Origin: Myxocyprinus asiaticus
Lineage: Eukaryota > Chordata > Actinopteri > Cypriniformes > Catostomidae
Direction: 5' to 3'
NCBI RefSeq assembly: GCF_019703515.2
Contig: NC_059382.1
Coordinates: 15,727,001-15,791,000 of the forward strand
Length of the DNA stretch: 64,000 bases
Shown: piece by piece, positions 25,939 through 43,747 of the stretch
How positions within the stretch are numbered: the first letter of the stretch is position 1
Layout: each line of letters opens with the position of its first letter
The notes under the pieces: model-generated
Databases searched by the model: none
What the model saw: only the letters and a program-made list of their open reading frames with translations
What the model was told of the DNA's origin: nothing
Program-made: the position numbers and the translations under genes

Positions 25939-26395
25939 AGGAATAGTTCATCCAAAAATGAACATTTGCTGATAATTTACTCACCCTCAGGCCATCCAAG
26001 ATGTATCTGAGTTTCTTTCTTCATCAAAACAGAATTTTAAGATTTTTAGGGTTTCATTTCAGGCCTCCTCCTTTAAACAATGCAAGTGAATGTCCTCCAT
26101 TTTTGATGGTCCAAAATGCATATTTAGGGTGCATCAAAATAATCCACACGACTCCAATCGACAAATAAAGTTCTTCTGAACCCAAACGATTGATTATTTT
26201 TAGAAACAAAACAATACTTATATACTTTTTAACTACAAATGTTCACTTCCGTACATCTCTGTGACGCACGCTCATGAGAGGGATGATGTAAGCTCGTTGG
26301 TAAGGTCACGCATCATGTGGAGGAGGCAGGAATTGATCAAATAGATTTTATCAAAAATGACTTTTTTCAAATAGTGATGGTGCTGTTTTTTACAT
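25935..26395 (+). mobile_element. TTAA-family MITE nested in a Tc1 element
   Basis: Starts TTAAAGGAATAGTTCATCCA and carries GATAATTTACTCACCCTCAG. The middle has CAATGCAAGTGAATGTCCTC and AATAATCCACACGACTCCAA, also seen in related cyprinid copies. The right terminus is not clean, so the end is approximate. Confidence 0.65.
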
Positions 26396-26513
26396 CAGTA
26401 ATGGCCTGACTATACTTTGTGATCAGCTGAATGCCACTTTGGTGAATTAAAGTACCAATTTCCATCCGAAACAGCAAAATCTGTAATTTATTTCAAACTT
26501 TTGGCCGCCAGTG

Positions 26514-29507
<2,994 letters not shown>

Positions 29508-31328
29508 CTAGAGCGATAGGAGAAAACGGGTAAGGAACTAAAAACCTTGTGACTATGGAAAACATTTGTGTTGTGTTGGTTGGGGAAACAACTGGATCTA
29601 TAAACACAACAGGTATACAAAGCATATAGTTTATTAAAACTTCACGACAGGAGATTGGTTGAGAGTAGGGCGTAGTTTTTTTTTTTTTTACCATGTGCAA
29701 CCCTGCGTCCACATGCGTCAACATTGTATTTTGGCTTTAAATTCATTTAAACTGACTGAATACTGTTCACAACACTCTGGACTGTCATTTAAGAGTTAAA
29801 CTTCTGGCGCATTGAGTCACGTGACACAACAGCATGGCGTCGATTTCCGTGAAGCGCTTTCACAGGCACACAGCCAACAAAAGTGTCTCTGGTAAGAAAC
29901 CGCTTTAATTTTTTCATTGAAACCTGTTTGGGTGTAAAGAGTACCGTCTCTTGTTTCGTTTGATATGCTGCTTTAAATTAATAATTTTTCATGTGTCAGT
30001 GCACTGATAAACAAAAAATCTGACTTTCTATAGCTTGGTATTATTTACAATTTCATAACTTAGTCCTGCTGTCCCCATATGTGGACATCAGTTTTTAGGA
30101 AAACTATTTTCTCTAGATTTTGTTTTACTTATTTTTTTTACTTGTTATTATTTACAAATCATATAGGGAAATGGAAAATGCACATAGCAGTCACGCTCGG
30201 GTCTCAGGAGGTTAACACATTACAGCAATACCTTTACTTCTTACTTTCAGAGATTTAAGGAATGCTTTGTGCCTTTTCTTTTTGTAACTCATAGGTGTTG
30301 TTATATTTTCATAAAGTTTCTGGCAACGAAGAACAGATAAAATCTTCCAAAAATGTGTCACGGAAGGGTTGAAAGGAATGAGAGAGAGGTGTTGGTAATC
30401 ACGCCAACGTGTTGGGTGGAAAAGTTCCAAGCTGATCACGAGATCTCAGTTATCGACACGAAAAACCTGAATTTCGAACCACTGACCTCAAAAGCCTTGG
30501 CCTTTGTATTTACAAACATCTTACCACAGCCTATAGCACATCCTTTGCATTCTAAGGGGGCATAAACATAGGATGCATTTTTGTGTTCTGTTTGCACTAT
30601 TTTTAGCATTTCTATTATATGCATTTACTTACTTTAGCATTATATTTAGGGGTCTATGTCCCCATGTGTTAAATAGATGATATTGGGTGTTGTGTCATGT
30701 CCCACTATTTACCAACACCTCACAGTGTTGTATTTTTAAGATGCCGTGCAAAATTAAGAATGACTTTTAAAAACATTTCTCAAGATCCCTGCATTTGGTT
30801 TCATTCGGTTGCATACTTTAATTTCGATGCAAGAACACTTTCTTTGTGAACACCTCTCAACACAGATCTCTAAATAGATGGATGGACCATTACCCAAGAA
30901 GAGGTCCAGATTAAATGAAAACCAGGGAGATAAACCAGAAAAAAAATGTCCAAAGCATATATGTATCTCAAGAAATCTTACACTTGGAGTTAAGACAGGT
31001 CATCAGCAAGGTACACTTAATGGCTTTTTTATGGCAGTTTTTTTTTATGGATAGTCATCAGCTACTGGAATGCAACTGTCTGATATGATTCTAGGTCATT
31101 CTGCACTATCTGTCTCAGATCAGTTTTACAGTAAACACGCAAATTCAGAGAGGAGCGATGACTGAACATCAGTGACCACTTCCTGGTCAGAGGTGATACC
31201 ATTCCATTTAATGGTTTTTATGTTTTTTCACATAGCGCCTGATCCACTTAGTTATCAGTGAAAGAGATGCAGAAATTAGATTTATCAAGTGACCAAACAA
31301 AGGAGTGCATATGGAATCATTAATTGAG

Positions 31329-31730
31329 TTAAAAGCATAGTTCACCCAAAAATGAAAATTCTGTCATAATTTACTCATCCCATATGACTTTCTCTCTTAT
31401 GCAGCACATGGAGGACATGTTTTTATAAATATTGTGTTCCGACTTTTCAATACAATGGCAGTTGATTGCTACTCACTTTAAAGCTTAAAAAAGGACCCCA
31501 AAGTATCAAAAGTAGTCTGTGCGGCTTGTGTGACTTTTGGGTTCTTTAAGCTTTAAAGTGAGCCACTTTCAACTACCATTGTACTGAAAAGATTGACTGG
31601 TATTTTCATTAAACCATCTCCTTTGTATTCTGTGTAGGAAAGAAAGTCATACATGTTTGGACCAACATGAAGGTGAATAAATAATGAAAATTGAAAACAA
31701 TTTCCATTTTTGGGTGACCTATCCCTTTAA
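31329..31730 (+). mobile_element. TTAA-flanked MITE, both termini present
   Basis: Left TTAAAAGCATAGTTCACCCA, right TTTTGGGTGACCTATCCCTTTAA: inverted termini inside a TTAA at each end (31329-31332, 31727-31730). The middle contains an internal inverted pair (TTTAAAGCTTAAAAA / TTTAAGCTTTAAAG) around 31480-31560. Confidence 0.82.
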
Positions 31731-31799
31731 TTAGCGAGAGGGAACAAAACAAATGAGCTGTTTGGTCAGTCAGGTGCTGCTAAAAACAGTTAAAACAGT

Positions 31800-32215
31800 G
31801 TATGGCCCCAGGCGACGACGGCCATCAGTGGTGGCTTACAGTATTTACCTTCACACACAGTGAGGTCAGTCCTGAGAGCAAACTGGTAGTCAGAACAAGC
31901 ACAGTCTGCCAGCCAGCCAGATAAGGCCGGGTGCCTGCGTCCACTCACAAGGCATTATCACTCCTTTTATTTGTTCAGCTCAAGATAATGCGTCTTGAAG
32001 GGTGCTTGCATTCTGCAGTTTGTGCAGTTTACAATGGCAGATCAAAGCCAACGCATGGCCAGGCAGCAAACCTGGCATGAGCTGGTGACACATTAACCAC
32101 CTTTCTCATCTCAGCAGAGCTGCGGGCCACCCGGCCCCTGTGCTCACAGAGGAGGGGAGAATGAGAATGTTTTACACGCTCTGTTCCAGATCCCTGCCAT
32201 GCCCGGAGGTGCTGG
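31800..32215. promoter_or_regulatory. Candidate conserved non-coding element
   Basis: A repeat-free, GC-richer block in AT-rich intron, with CCAGCCAGCCAGATAAGG, AAGGCATTATCACTCCTTTT and CAGAGCTGCGGGCCACCCGG. A T-box-like half site, TCACACCT, lies just after it (about 32225). Selected by eye only. Confidence 0.25.
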
Positions 32216-34124
32216 CTAAGGTAATCACACCTTCACAATAAGCAGTAGGAGCAAGAGGAACTTAAACATCACCCACAGGCCAGTACCCAGCCTGCAATTG
32301 TGCATTTTGTGACCAGGCACAGAGTGCACTTGAAGGGTAAAGGGACAAAGCAATATATGAAAAAAGAAAAGCGATAAACCTCCTGAAATAGACATAATAT
32401 AGAAAGGGCAATACAAGTTAAAAACTACAAGTCTTCCTATAGACATAACACCTGACTTGGCTTTATACAGTTGCATGGCACTCATAGGCAAATAATATAT
32501 GGTGAAAGAGTTTTTATTCCAGTGTAGTGTTAATATTTGTAACGTAAAAAAAGGATTTAAACTGGGGGAAATATGTCTGGCATGCTTTTAGAGATCAGGC
32601 TGAGACAGAATGTGTCAGTGTGAATGTGAGAGTGTGAGTTCTATGAACTAGAGCAGAGATCAGGTTTGTGTGCATTTCCAAACATGACACAAGCCAAGAA
32701 AGTAAGGGTCTATGCCCTTTCGGGATAAATATTAGTTCTACTTAAGCAAATAAAACCATACAATTTGCCAGCTAAAGGAGATATTTTGGGGGAACAGCTG
32801 CAAGGCTAAATGGATGAAACAGCTTTTAGGAGAGAGGAAAACTAAATCACTGCAGTTATTTCCCAAACTGATTTGTGCAATAACCTAATAGATCACAAAA
32901 GTAAATTAAACTTTAGAGCACCCAGATAGATTACCAAGCCTTGGCAGTCACTAATGATCAGATCATGTCCTTAGATGTCCGCTTAAACTATTCAACCTGA
33001 ATAATGTAAAAAAAAAAAAAAATGTACACTTTATAGTCTTATACTCGCTTTAGAAGTTGTTTTAATAATTACAATGACAAATAAAAACAAACAGAAAATC
33101 ATCTAATTGGTAGTTGACATGAAATGTCACAGGCTGTGTCCTGATTTGTGACATGCTAGACTTCGTCTAAAACACTTTTTACCAAAATTTGTCTAATTTT
33201 TCTATAATTAGAGGCATGCTGTTTTTATGACTTAATATTAATTGAGAGACTAAAGAATATATATGAATATTTTTAGTTTTACATTGTTTTATAATGTTTA
33301 CTTTTCATAATACATTTGTAATATATGTACGTGAAAATATGTCACTACTTCGCGGCACACTAAATTAAATTGAGATGGCCTGAATTTGGTGACCAGAATT
33401 TTGAAATGATGACCAGTTACAGCACTGCAATAATGTACACTTTCCCGTAAAGATTAATATACATTTTAACATTTTATAAAAATGTCCATGTTATTTGTCA
33501 GCTACTGAAATAAAAAGCATTGTCAGGCCTTTGCAGTAAAACAAGATCCCTATAAATAATTAAAAAAAAATATATATATATATGTTAATCTAGGTAAAAA
33601 GAGTAATATATAAACAATTTTGTAATGGTCAAACGTACACTTAAATTAGGGCCCATTTTGAAAATCACAATCACCAAAAGCAGTATATCAATTATTTGTT
33701 ACTTTACATTTTCGTTACTCCGAGAGCTCAAGTGAAACTAAAACGCAACAAGCATCTAGATACCTACTGTAGATGGACACAATCAGAAGTCCAATTCTGT
33801 TTCAAATAAACCTTAAATTGATTCTGGAACTATCATTCATACAGCTGTGCTGAAATGTAAAAAAAAAAAAAAAATGTTTAGGCTCTTCTGTGCTTTCAAC
33901 AGCTTATTTACAGGAATTCAGGAGAGAGTGGTTCTGAAGATGCAGGATGTTGTACTATGGTGACCCAGTGGGAATGTCCTCCGGCCATGACCTCATAGCC
34001 AAAGATATCGAAGGTGATGCAAGCCCCAAGCTTGATCCTGAGGTGCAACAGTAAAAGCTCAGTTGAGGAGCACAATCTAAGCTCTCACCAGCTGTCTAAG
34101 GTATTTTTAGCAACTTTTCTTAAG

Positions 34125-34126
<2 letters not shown>

Positions 34127-34159
<33 letters not shown>
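34127..34159 (+). repeat. Poly-T tract (33 nt)
   Basis: Uninterrupted T run; on the transcribed minus strand this is poly-A, possibly the tail of a retroposed sequence, though no body is recognised. Confidence 0.85.
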
Positions 34160-34161
<2 letters not shown>

Positions 34162-34435
34162 AATCTTGGTGAATGAAAACAAATTGGAAAGACTAATAGT
34201 CTCAGGTCTTCAGATTCCAGAGTGTTGAAAAGTAAACGTGGGAGCCACAGGGGAGGAAGTTTAAGAATAAGCAAAGATGTACTGCTGAGAACACAAAGAT
34301 TTCACGTGGGTCAAAGTAATTTTGTTTTGTACTGGGGGCAAAAGTTCTCCCGGTACAGAAATTAATATGCTGTGACAATGGAAAACTCTGATGTTCTTAT
34401 CCTTTGTAGTGTGAGAACAGTTGAACAATAACTAG

Positions 34436-34875
34436 ATCTTCAAATTTCCACAAAAGAGCATGTTAACGAACACTAAAACAAAAATGAAAAATTAAGCTGA
34501 AAAACTAAACAAACTACATTTTCATGACTCCAAAATGAACTAAAATAAAATAAAATTATGACACATTCAGTTTTATGAATAAAAAAGACATTACAATATG
34601 TGAAACATTAACAACCTGTCGTCATAAGACATGAAAATGCTACTACTGTAGATAGCAATAATACTGAATGTCCCGATGAAATTTAACGACATTAAACCAA
34701 TTTAAATTAAATAAGTTACCACACTAACTTTGGCAGCTCGAAAATACTAAAACTAAAGTAAAAATCTATAGCTATTAAAACTAAACTAAAACTATCATAG
34801 AGTGAAAACTAAAAACAAAACTAAACTGAAATGGACATATTGAAATTCAAAATTCAAAACTAGAGTAACCCTGAC
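34436..34875 (-). mobile_element. A-rich repeat element (AAACTAAAACT family)
   Basis: AT-rich element with many ACTAAAACTAAA-like words, bounded by GAACACTAAAAC at the left and CAAAACTAGAGTAACCCTG at the right. The same boundaries, reversed, delimit the stretch 61741-63790 (TAACCCTGG and CGTTAATGC words), so two copies exist in opposite orientation. Class not determined. Confidence 0.5.
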
Positions 34876-35437
34876 TTGCATTACCCTACATCCTCCAAAA
34901 AAGCCAGAGATATTGCAGACAGCAGTGCCGTCTTCTGTGTGTGGAGCTCAGTGGTACCAAGATTCCTCACTTGACAGTATTTAGACAACACACAGGGATT
35001 CACAGATGATGAAAAGCATGTTCATATTGCGCATTTCCAGAGACGTATAAGCACAAGCAACCGTAAACAGTTGTGGGTGGCCCAACAAGACTTTAAATGA
35101 TTATGCTAATGATTAAAAGAGCCCGGAAAGGCAATATTTCATCTCAATAACTCCCCCGAAAATAGCGTGAGTGTACATAAGCATGTGTATGTCAGTGAGG
35201 GATGGGAGGGGGAGCTTTGAAGTTTGACTTAATATCCCACACTGCCCATGTATTATTTCAATGCAAGAGTTCTTTTTATTGTTGATACATCCTCCATTTG
35301 GAGGATACAAGTTTATGTGTAAGAGTTTGTGCATGTGTGCTAAAGATGAAGAGATTGGGAAAAAAATAAATAGCAGAAGGGCAGCATTGTAAGTACCGTG
35401 CCACTTACAAATCACGAAAATCAAGAAAAGGTTTTTA

Positions 35438-38108
<2,671 letters not shown>

Positions 38109-38161
38109 GGGTTGGGAACTGAGAACTGGTTTTTATTCGGAACCGGTTCAATTAAAAAATA

Positions 38162-38738
38162 CACTACCGGTCAAAAGTTTTGAAACACTTGACTGAAATG
38201 TTTCTCATGATCTTAAAAATCTTTTGATCTGAAGGCGTATGCTTAAATGTTTGAAATTAGTTTTGTAGACAAAAATTTAATTGTGCCACCATATTAATTT
38301 ATTTAATTATAAAACTAAAATTTAATAAAAAAAAATAAAAAAAAAAGTTTATGAAATTGATGACTTGGACCAAATAATAAAGAAAAGCAGCCAATAAGTG
38401 CCCAACATAGATAGGAACTCCTTCAATACTGTTTAAAAATCATCCCAGGGTGATACCTCAAGAAGTTGGTTGAGAAAATGTCAAGAGTACATGTCTGTAA
38501 ATTCTAGGCAAAGGGTGACTACTTTGAAGATGATAAAATATAACACCATTTTGATTTATTTTGGATTTTGTTTAGTCACAACATAATTCCCATAGTTCCA
38601 TTTATGCTATTCCATAGTTTTGATGACTTTACTATTATTCTAAAATGTGAAAAAAAAAAAAAAAAAAATTATAATATATATATATATATATATATAAAAA
38701 ATACAGAATGAGTGTTTCAAAACTTTTGACCAGTAGTG
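38162..38738 (+). mobile_element. Tc1-like MITE, copy 2
   Basis: CACTACCGGTCAAAAGTTTT at the left and AAAACTTTTGACCAGTAGTG at the right, with TA on both sides (38160-38161, 38739-38740). The body is nearly the same as 22647-23175, including AAATCATCCCAGGGTGATAC. It differs by small indels and a longer A/TA run near 38650-38700. Confidence 0.88.
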
Positions 38739-39734
38739 TATATCAAAATCGTATGATTTTAATGACTTTCTGTTCTTGGACGTCCATTTTTCTGATGATG
38801 CGGATGGAACGTCGTACTAAAATACTAGCGCTATACAGCGGTAGTGGTGCCCTTCTAGTGAATCTACAGCACAAAACACACAGTCAGAGACTATTTAGCA
38901 GAGATGGGCCACTTCTATTAAAATGAATGGGAGAAATTGGAACGCCCAACCAAGAAGCTCTAAGTGCCCAACGGTCAACGGATGAAGTCCCGCCATACAG
39001 GTAAAAGAGCCAATCACCTTTTAGATACAGGCATCGACTGTCAATCAACTGAGAATGTGCATGTGCATTAGCTATATAAGCTGGAAAAATGTTTTTCTTT
39101 TTTTGCTTAATATGAGGTAAAAAGTACAATTTATGATTCCAGTATTGTCAAATTTTATTGCTGATTTGAAATATGTTCTTTGATCGTAATCTTGCCCAAC
39201 CATTTTGAGATTTCGGTCTTTCCCCATTCAAGCAGATAGGAGCTGCACTGGCATTACTGGAAATAGCCTCCCAAAAGTGTTCAAAGATGGCTGACAGTGG
39301 ACTGAATTGCTAGAAAGACTTTGACACAGCGCGACGAGTGTAGTCCAATTCCCGAACCAATGACTCTAGTGAGTCGGTTCATTGGAATCAAGAGCACAAA
39401 ACACAGTGTGAACAGTGTAGTCTTAAACTGATGACTATTAAGAGCTGGTACTTTTGAATCACACACAGCATGGCCAGTGTAGTGTGGAATTTTAATTAAT
39501 TATTCAGTTTTTAAATTAAAAACTAAAAACTGCATTAATCTCACTGAGCTGGAATATAACTTCCGTCAGGTCCATCTAAAAATGAAGCAAGAACTGTTAC
39601 AGTGTTATGTTATGATTCTTCTTGTACTTAAGGCTCTTGAGACATAAATCAGCAGTTACTGATTGGTGATTCCTATGACAATGTGTAGTTAAAGTTAGGC
39701 CTATTCATTATGGGTTTTGTTGTAAATCAGTAAA

Positions 39735-39767
39735 ATTATATATATACACACACACACATATATATAT

Positions 39768-39806
<39 letters not shown>

Positions 39807-39831
39807 GCGCACGCGCACACACACACGCGCG

Positions 39832-39883
<52 letters not shown>
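39735..39883 (+). repeat. Compound microsatellite (TA, CA, CG/CA, GA)
   Basis: Successive tracts of TA, CA, TA, CA, CGCA and about 22 GA units, ending just before the palindromic Tc1 element. The alternating CGCG/CACA part (39803-39838) is of the purine-pyrimidine type that can adopt Z-DNA. Confidence 0.95.
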
Positions 39884-39887
<4 letters not shown>

Positions 39888-40242
39888 GCGTGTGTATAGT
39901 TGTGCTCAAAAGTTTACATACCCTGGCAGAAATTGTGAAATTTTGGCATTGATTTGGAAAATATGACTGATCATGCAAAAAAACTGTCTATCATTTAAGG
40001 ATAGTGATCATATGAAGCCATTTATTATCACATAGTCATTTGGCTCATTTTTAAATCATAATGATAGCAGAAATCACCCAAATGGCCCTGATCAAAAGTT
40101 TGCATACCCTTGAATGTTTGGCCTTGTTACAGACACACAAGGTGACACACACAAGTTTAAATGGCAATTAAAGGTTAATTTCCCACACATGTGGCTTTTT
40201 AAATTGCAGTTAGTGTCTGTGTATAAATAGTCAATGAGTTTG

Positions 40243-40610
40243 TGTGGCAGCGGTGGCGTGGTCAAGCATCTCTCCGGAGAGAGAGAAAGCGGTAAGGGCG
40301 CTTAAACCTGAGCTAAATTATGTCTAACACCTGTCTCTAATTTCAGTGAGCAGGGGGAGAGCGGCTTAAAAGAGCCACACTGCCAGCAGTCGGGGAGAGA
40401 GAAACAAGTGTGCAGCATGGTCAAACTGTTTCCATTACATGTTGAAGCTATTGAGTGTTTTGTGAAGAAGTCTGTTTATTTTTGAGAGTGAATGCTTGAA
40501 CTGAGTGAAAACCCTGAAAGAGTGAATCTGTTGCACAGAAGAGAATAAAACGCCTACATGAACCAGGAAACCTTGCTTCTTGCCTCCTCCTTCCATTGAG
40601 ATGTGTTACA
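40243..40610 (+). mobile_element. Solo LTR with 5-bp target duplication
   Basis: A 368-bp segment from TGTGGCAGCGG to GATGTGTTACA (TG...CA ends) flanked by GTTTG on both sides (40238-40242 and 40611-40615). It has an AATAAA-type signal (GAGAATAAAACG near 40542-40553) about 60 bp before its end and a TTAAAAGAG TATA-like word near 40366. The uninterrupted sequence is present in reverse in the opposite arm of the host element (near 40912-40930). No primer-binding site or internal genes remain, so this is a recombination-derived solo LTR of a retrovirus-like or Gypsy-type element; the family is unknown. Confidence 0.85.
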
Positions 40611-40658
40611 GTTTGTTAGGTCTCACGTGGATGCACTGAGCAGGCTAGATACTGAACC

Positions 40659-40824
40659 ATGGGGAGCAGAAAAGAACTGTCAAAAGACCTGCGTAACAAG
40701 GTAATGGAAATTTATAAAGATGGAAAAGGATATAAAAAGATATCCAAAGCCTTGAAAATGCCAGTCAGTACTGTTCAATCACTTATTAAGAAGTGGAAAA
40801 TTCGGGGATTTCTTGATACCAAGC
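40659..40824 (+). pseudogene. Tc1-like transposase N-terminal fragment
   Basis: Starts at the ATG in ACCATGGGGAGC and reads MGSRKELSKDLRNKVMEIYK, DGKGYKKISKALKMPVSTVQ then SLIKKWKIRGFLDTKP, the first helix-turn-helix of a fish Tc1 transposase (the PVSTVQSLIKKWK recognition helix is clear). It is cut off after about 55 residues by the start of the inverted right arm. No second HTH, GRPR motif or catalytic domain. Confidence 0.85.
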
Positions 40825-41295
40825 CATATATCTTATATCTAATACATATATCTTGATATAAATTTCCATTACCTTGTTATCTAGCCTGCTCAGTGCATCC
40901 ACGTGAGAGCTAACAAACTCATTGACTATTTATACACAGACACTAATTGCAATTTTAAAAGCTACAGGTGTGGGAAATTAACCTTTAATTGCCATTTAAA
41001 CCTTGTGTGTCTGTAACAAGGCCAATCATTCAAGGGTAGGTAAACTTTTGATCAGGGCCATTTTGGTGATTTCTGTTATCATTATGTTTTAAAAAGGAGC
41101 CAAACAACTATGTGTTAATAAATGACTTCATATGATCACTATCCTTAAAAGACAGTTTTTTTGCATGATCAGTCTTATTTTCAAAATCAATGCCAAAATT
41201 TCACAATTTCTGCCAGGGTATGCAAACTTTTTAGCATATATATTGCTAAATATATATATATATTGTGTGTATATATTATTAATTCTCTGAAACAT

Positions 41296-42800
<1,505 letters not shown>

Positions 42801-43691
42801 TTAGGCCCAATTATTGGACTGCATTTATGGTTAAACATATTCTTTGAAAAGTCATTAAAACATTTGTGCAAACATCCCTTTTGCAAGAATTGTAATAATA
42901 TATTATCTCTGATTTGTTACATCTGCTTTGTTGAAATCTGAAATGATCTCATCATTTGGCAACAGACTGCTGAGGGCAGTAAATGCAACAAAAAACTACA
43001 CTTCTTTTTCCCAAACATTTCTTCGTCAAAAGTAAGAACTGTTAAATGGAAACGTTAAGGGATCAGAATTGTTAAATGGAAACGTTAAGGAATCAGAATC
43101 GTTATGAGGAATCGGAATCATTAAATTACTTACGATTCCCATTCCTATTCATGAGCCTTAAAAAGTGGTGACCATGGCTTCCCTTTTCATGCTCTCTTGC
43201 TGTGTTTTGTTGTTTTCACCTAAACAAGTCTTTAAACGTAAAACATCTGCTAAATCCCATCAAAGCAGCAATGTTTTATTTCAAAAGTGTCTGAGTCATT
43301 CTGCCTGACCAACTCCAATGATCTCAGCAGCCCAACAAGGGCTGAGGCCACCACCTTGGCAAAATCGAGACCTGAAACAAAAGTATCCCATTCAAATTAA
43401 CAACACCTTTGGAAAAAAAAAAAAAGGAAATCTCAAATTATAAACATGTGGATAAAGCTTAAAAGGGAGAGTGCTGGGAATCGGTGCACTCCAATAACAG
43501 AGACACGAACTCTGCACAATTTGCAAAGAAAAAAGAACAAATAAACATATCAATCACTGAGCTTTGTCCTTGAGGTTGCCTGTATCAGTTGTAAAAGTAC
43601 GACCCCACGAGTGAGTGCCTGCATGTATGCATGTGTTTGTGGTCCTTTGTGATTCCGTCACACTGCACTTTTGGAGGTGTTTATTAAAGCT

Positions 43692-43694
<3 letters not shown>

Positions 43695-43745
<51 letters not shown>
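43695..43745 (+). repeat. (CA)n microsatellite
   Basis: About 25 uninterrupted CA units. Confidence 0.95.

Positions 43746-43747
<2 letters not shown>

Larger units (their letters stand above)
25552..26513 (-). mobile_element. Tc1-like element interrupted by a TTAA MITE
   Basis: The left end CACTGGTGCCCAAAAGTTTG and reversed right end CACTGGCGGCCAAAAGTTTG agree. Internal flanks also mirror each other (ACCAAAGTGGCATTCAATTG near 25620 versus GCTGAATGCCACTTTGGTGA near 26430). The C-terminal transposase part is kept at 25727-25938. The rest of the gene is replaced by a TTAA-family MITE inserted from 25935. Confidence 0.78.
39898..41236 (+). mobile_element. Palindromic Tc1-like derivative with a solo LTR in its left arm
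   Basis: The left end is GTGCTCAAAAGTTTACATAC and CCTGGCAGAAATTGTGAAAT; the right end reversed gives TGCTAAAAAGTTTGCATACC and the same CTGGCAGAAATTGTGAAATT. The two arms stay complementary for about 340 bp, right into the transposase coding start (ACAAGGTAATGGAAATTTAT). The left arm is interrupted by a 368-bp LTR. The central spacer is short (about 40810-40860). Confidence 0.85.
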
